Below are positions 13,685-14,380 of a DNA stretch of 14,380 nt, in pieces. This stretch comes from SZUA-365 sp034002405 (GTDB lineage: Bacteria; Bacteroidota; Ignavibacteria; SZUA-365). The number at the start of each line of letters is the position of its first letter. Positions within the stretch are counted from its first letter, which is position 1. The notes under the pieces were generated by a model. The model did not search any database. It had not been told where the DNA came from and saw only the letters and a list, made by a program, of their open reading frames with translations. The translations under genes and the position numbers were made by a program. The stretch spans positions 1 through 14,380 of the forward strand of contig JAVFAS010000073.1 in assembly GCA_034002405.1 (NCBI GenBank), written 5' to 3'.

Positions 13685-14380
13685 TCACGTCCACCGTTTC
13701 ATTTCTGATGATATCGATATCGTTGAACTGCGCGTAGATCTCGACGCGCACGCGCTGGGCGCGGATCAGCTCGAGCAGGGCGACGAAGGTGACAACCACC
13801 TGCATCTTCTCGGTCATCTCGCGCAGGATTTCGGTGAAGTTGTAATGCGGGCGCGTGCCGAATTTCCGCATGAGCCAGATACCCTGTTCCTCGATACTCC
13901 AGGGAATCGTCCGCACTTCATGCACGACTTTCTTCGGAATGTTCAGCATCGCCCGCTGGAAGGCCTTGATGAGCTGGAACATCGTCACGTCCTCGAGCAC
14001 ACCTTCATCCTCGGTGACGGGCGCCTTGCGCACATCGTATTTGAACAGGCTGCGGAAATAGCGTTCGCGCTGCTCGAGTTCGAGTTGCTGCAGCTGCTCG
14101 GCCGATTCCTTGTAGCGCTTGTATTCGAGCAGGCGCTGGGTCAGTTCGGCGCGCGGGTCGAATTCCTCCTCGCCCTCCTCGGTCTCGGTGCGCGGGAGCA
14201 GCATGCGCACCTTGATGTGCATGAGCGTCGCGGCCATGACGATGAATTCGCCGGCGAGTTCGAGGTCGAGCATCTGCATCACGCGGATATAGGAAAGGAA
14301 CTCCTGCGTGATGTAGGCGATCGGGATGTTGTAGATATCCAGTTCGTCGCGTCGGATGAAAAACAGCAGCAGGTCGAGTG
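13626..14380 (-). CDS. scpA: Segregation and condensation protein A, missing its N-terminus
   Basis: The visible 250 residues enter from the right window edge in frame at 14378, so the true start lies outside. The first residues are LDLLLFFIRRDELDIYNIPI, the conserved ScpA (kleisin) opening that normally follows a short FEGPLDLLL segment. AYITQEFLSYIRVMQMLDLE and FIVMAATLMHIKVRMLLPR (typical A..LMHIKVRMLLP) follow. The middle is a charged linker, and the C-terminal winged-helix region is about FTEILREMTEKMQVVVTFVA LLELIRAQRVRVEIYAQF. The C-terminal tail is Glu-rich and His-rich (HHEEEEKESQN). ScpA bridges the SMC head domains and binds ScpB. The gene overlaps scpB by 59 bp, which suggests translational coupling. 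Confidence 0.95.
   Translation of the reverse strand, partial: LDLLLFFIRRDELDIYNIPIAYITQEFLSYIRVMQMLDLELAGEFIVMAATLMHIKVRMLLPRTETEEGEEEFDPRAELTQRLLEYKRYKESAEQLQQLELEQRERYFRSLFKYDVRKAPVTEDEGVLEDVTMFQLIKAFQRAMLNIPKKVVHEVRTIPWSIEEQGIWLMRKFGTRPHYNFTEILREMTEKMQVVVTFVALLELIRAQRVRVEIYAQFNDIDIIRNETVDVNVPDQHHEEEEKESQNHTA

Overview
The window looks like a chromosomal segment of a GC-rich (about 60% by eye) member of the Bacteroidota/Ignavibacteriota/Kapabacteria part of the tree. The main evidence is a C-terminal type IX secretion (T9SS) sorting domain with the typical YPNPFNP start, an SBBP-repeat surface protein and several secreted proteins with sorting-like C-termini. The exact lineage is an inference. 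I see no RNA genes, CRISPR, insertion sequences or phage genes.

Left part, positions 1 to about 7000: cell-surface genes and one metabolic gene. A minus-strand SBBP-repeat protein (1-1274, running off the left edge) carries a one-base frameshift just after its signal peptide. Upstream of it is a D-2-hydroxyacid dehydrogenase (1459-2415, minus), whose short leader is almost entirely a 9-bp tandem repeat (2422-2511). A strong hairpin terminator (2526-2562) separates this from a secreted T9SS-sorted protein (2587-4632, minus). A full-length paralogue of that protein lies divergently (4959-6998, plus), with 326 bp between the two starts.

Right part, 14380 down to 7111, all on the minus strand with short gaps or overlap: scpA (partial), scpB, an RluB/RsuA-type pseudouridine synthase, an ABC-2 permease, a small LolA-like periplasmic protein and a secreted M1 aminopeptidase with a sorting-like tail. 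The arrangement suggests one operon or closely linked transcription units. ScpA and ScpB are the kleisin and winged-helix partners of SMC in chromosome segregation. The last three genes concern the envelope or protein degradation.

The most unusual feature is a set of in-frame tandem repeats in the housekeeping genes. scpB has a roughly 136-residue acidic tail encoded by hexanucleotide repeats and an N-terminal 15-bp array encoding a Val-Asp-Ala-Asp repeat. The pseudouridine synthase gene has 18-bp and 36-bp repeats in a basic, disordered N-terminal extension. All these units are multiples of three, so copy-number change would alter protein length without breaking the frame. No complete new defence or mobile system is visible.
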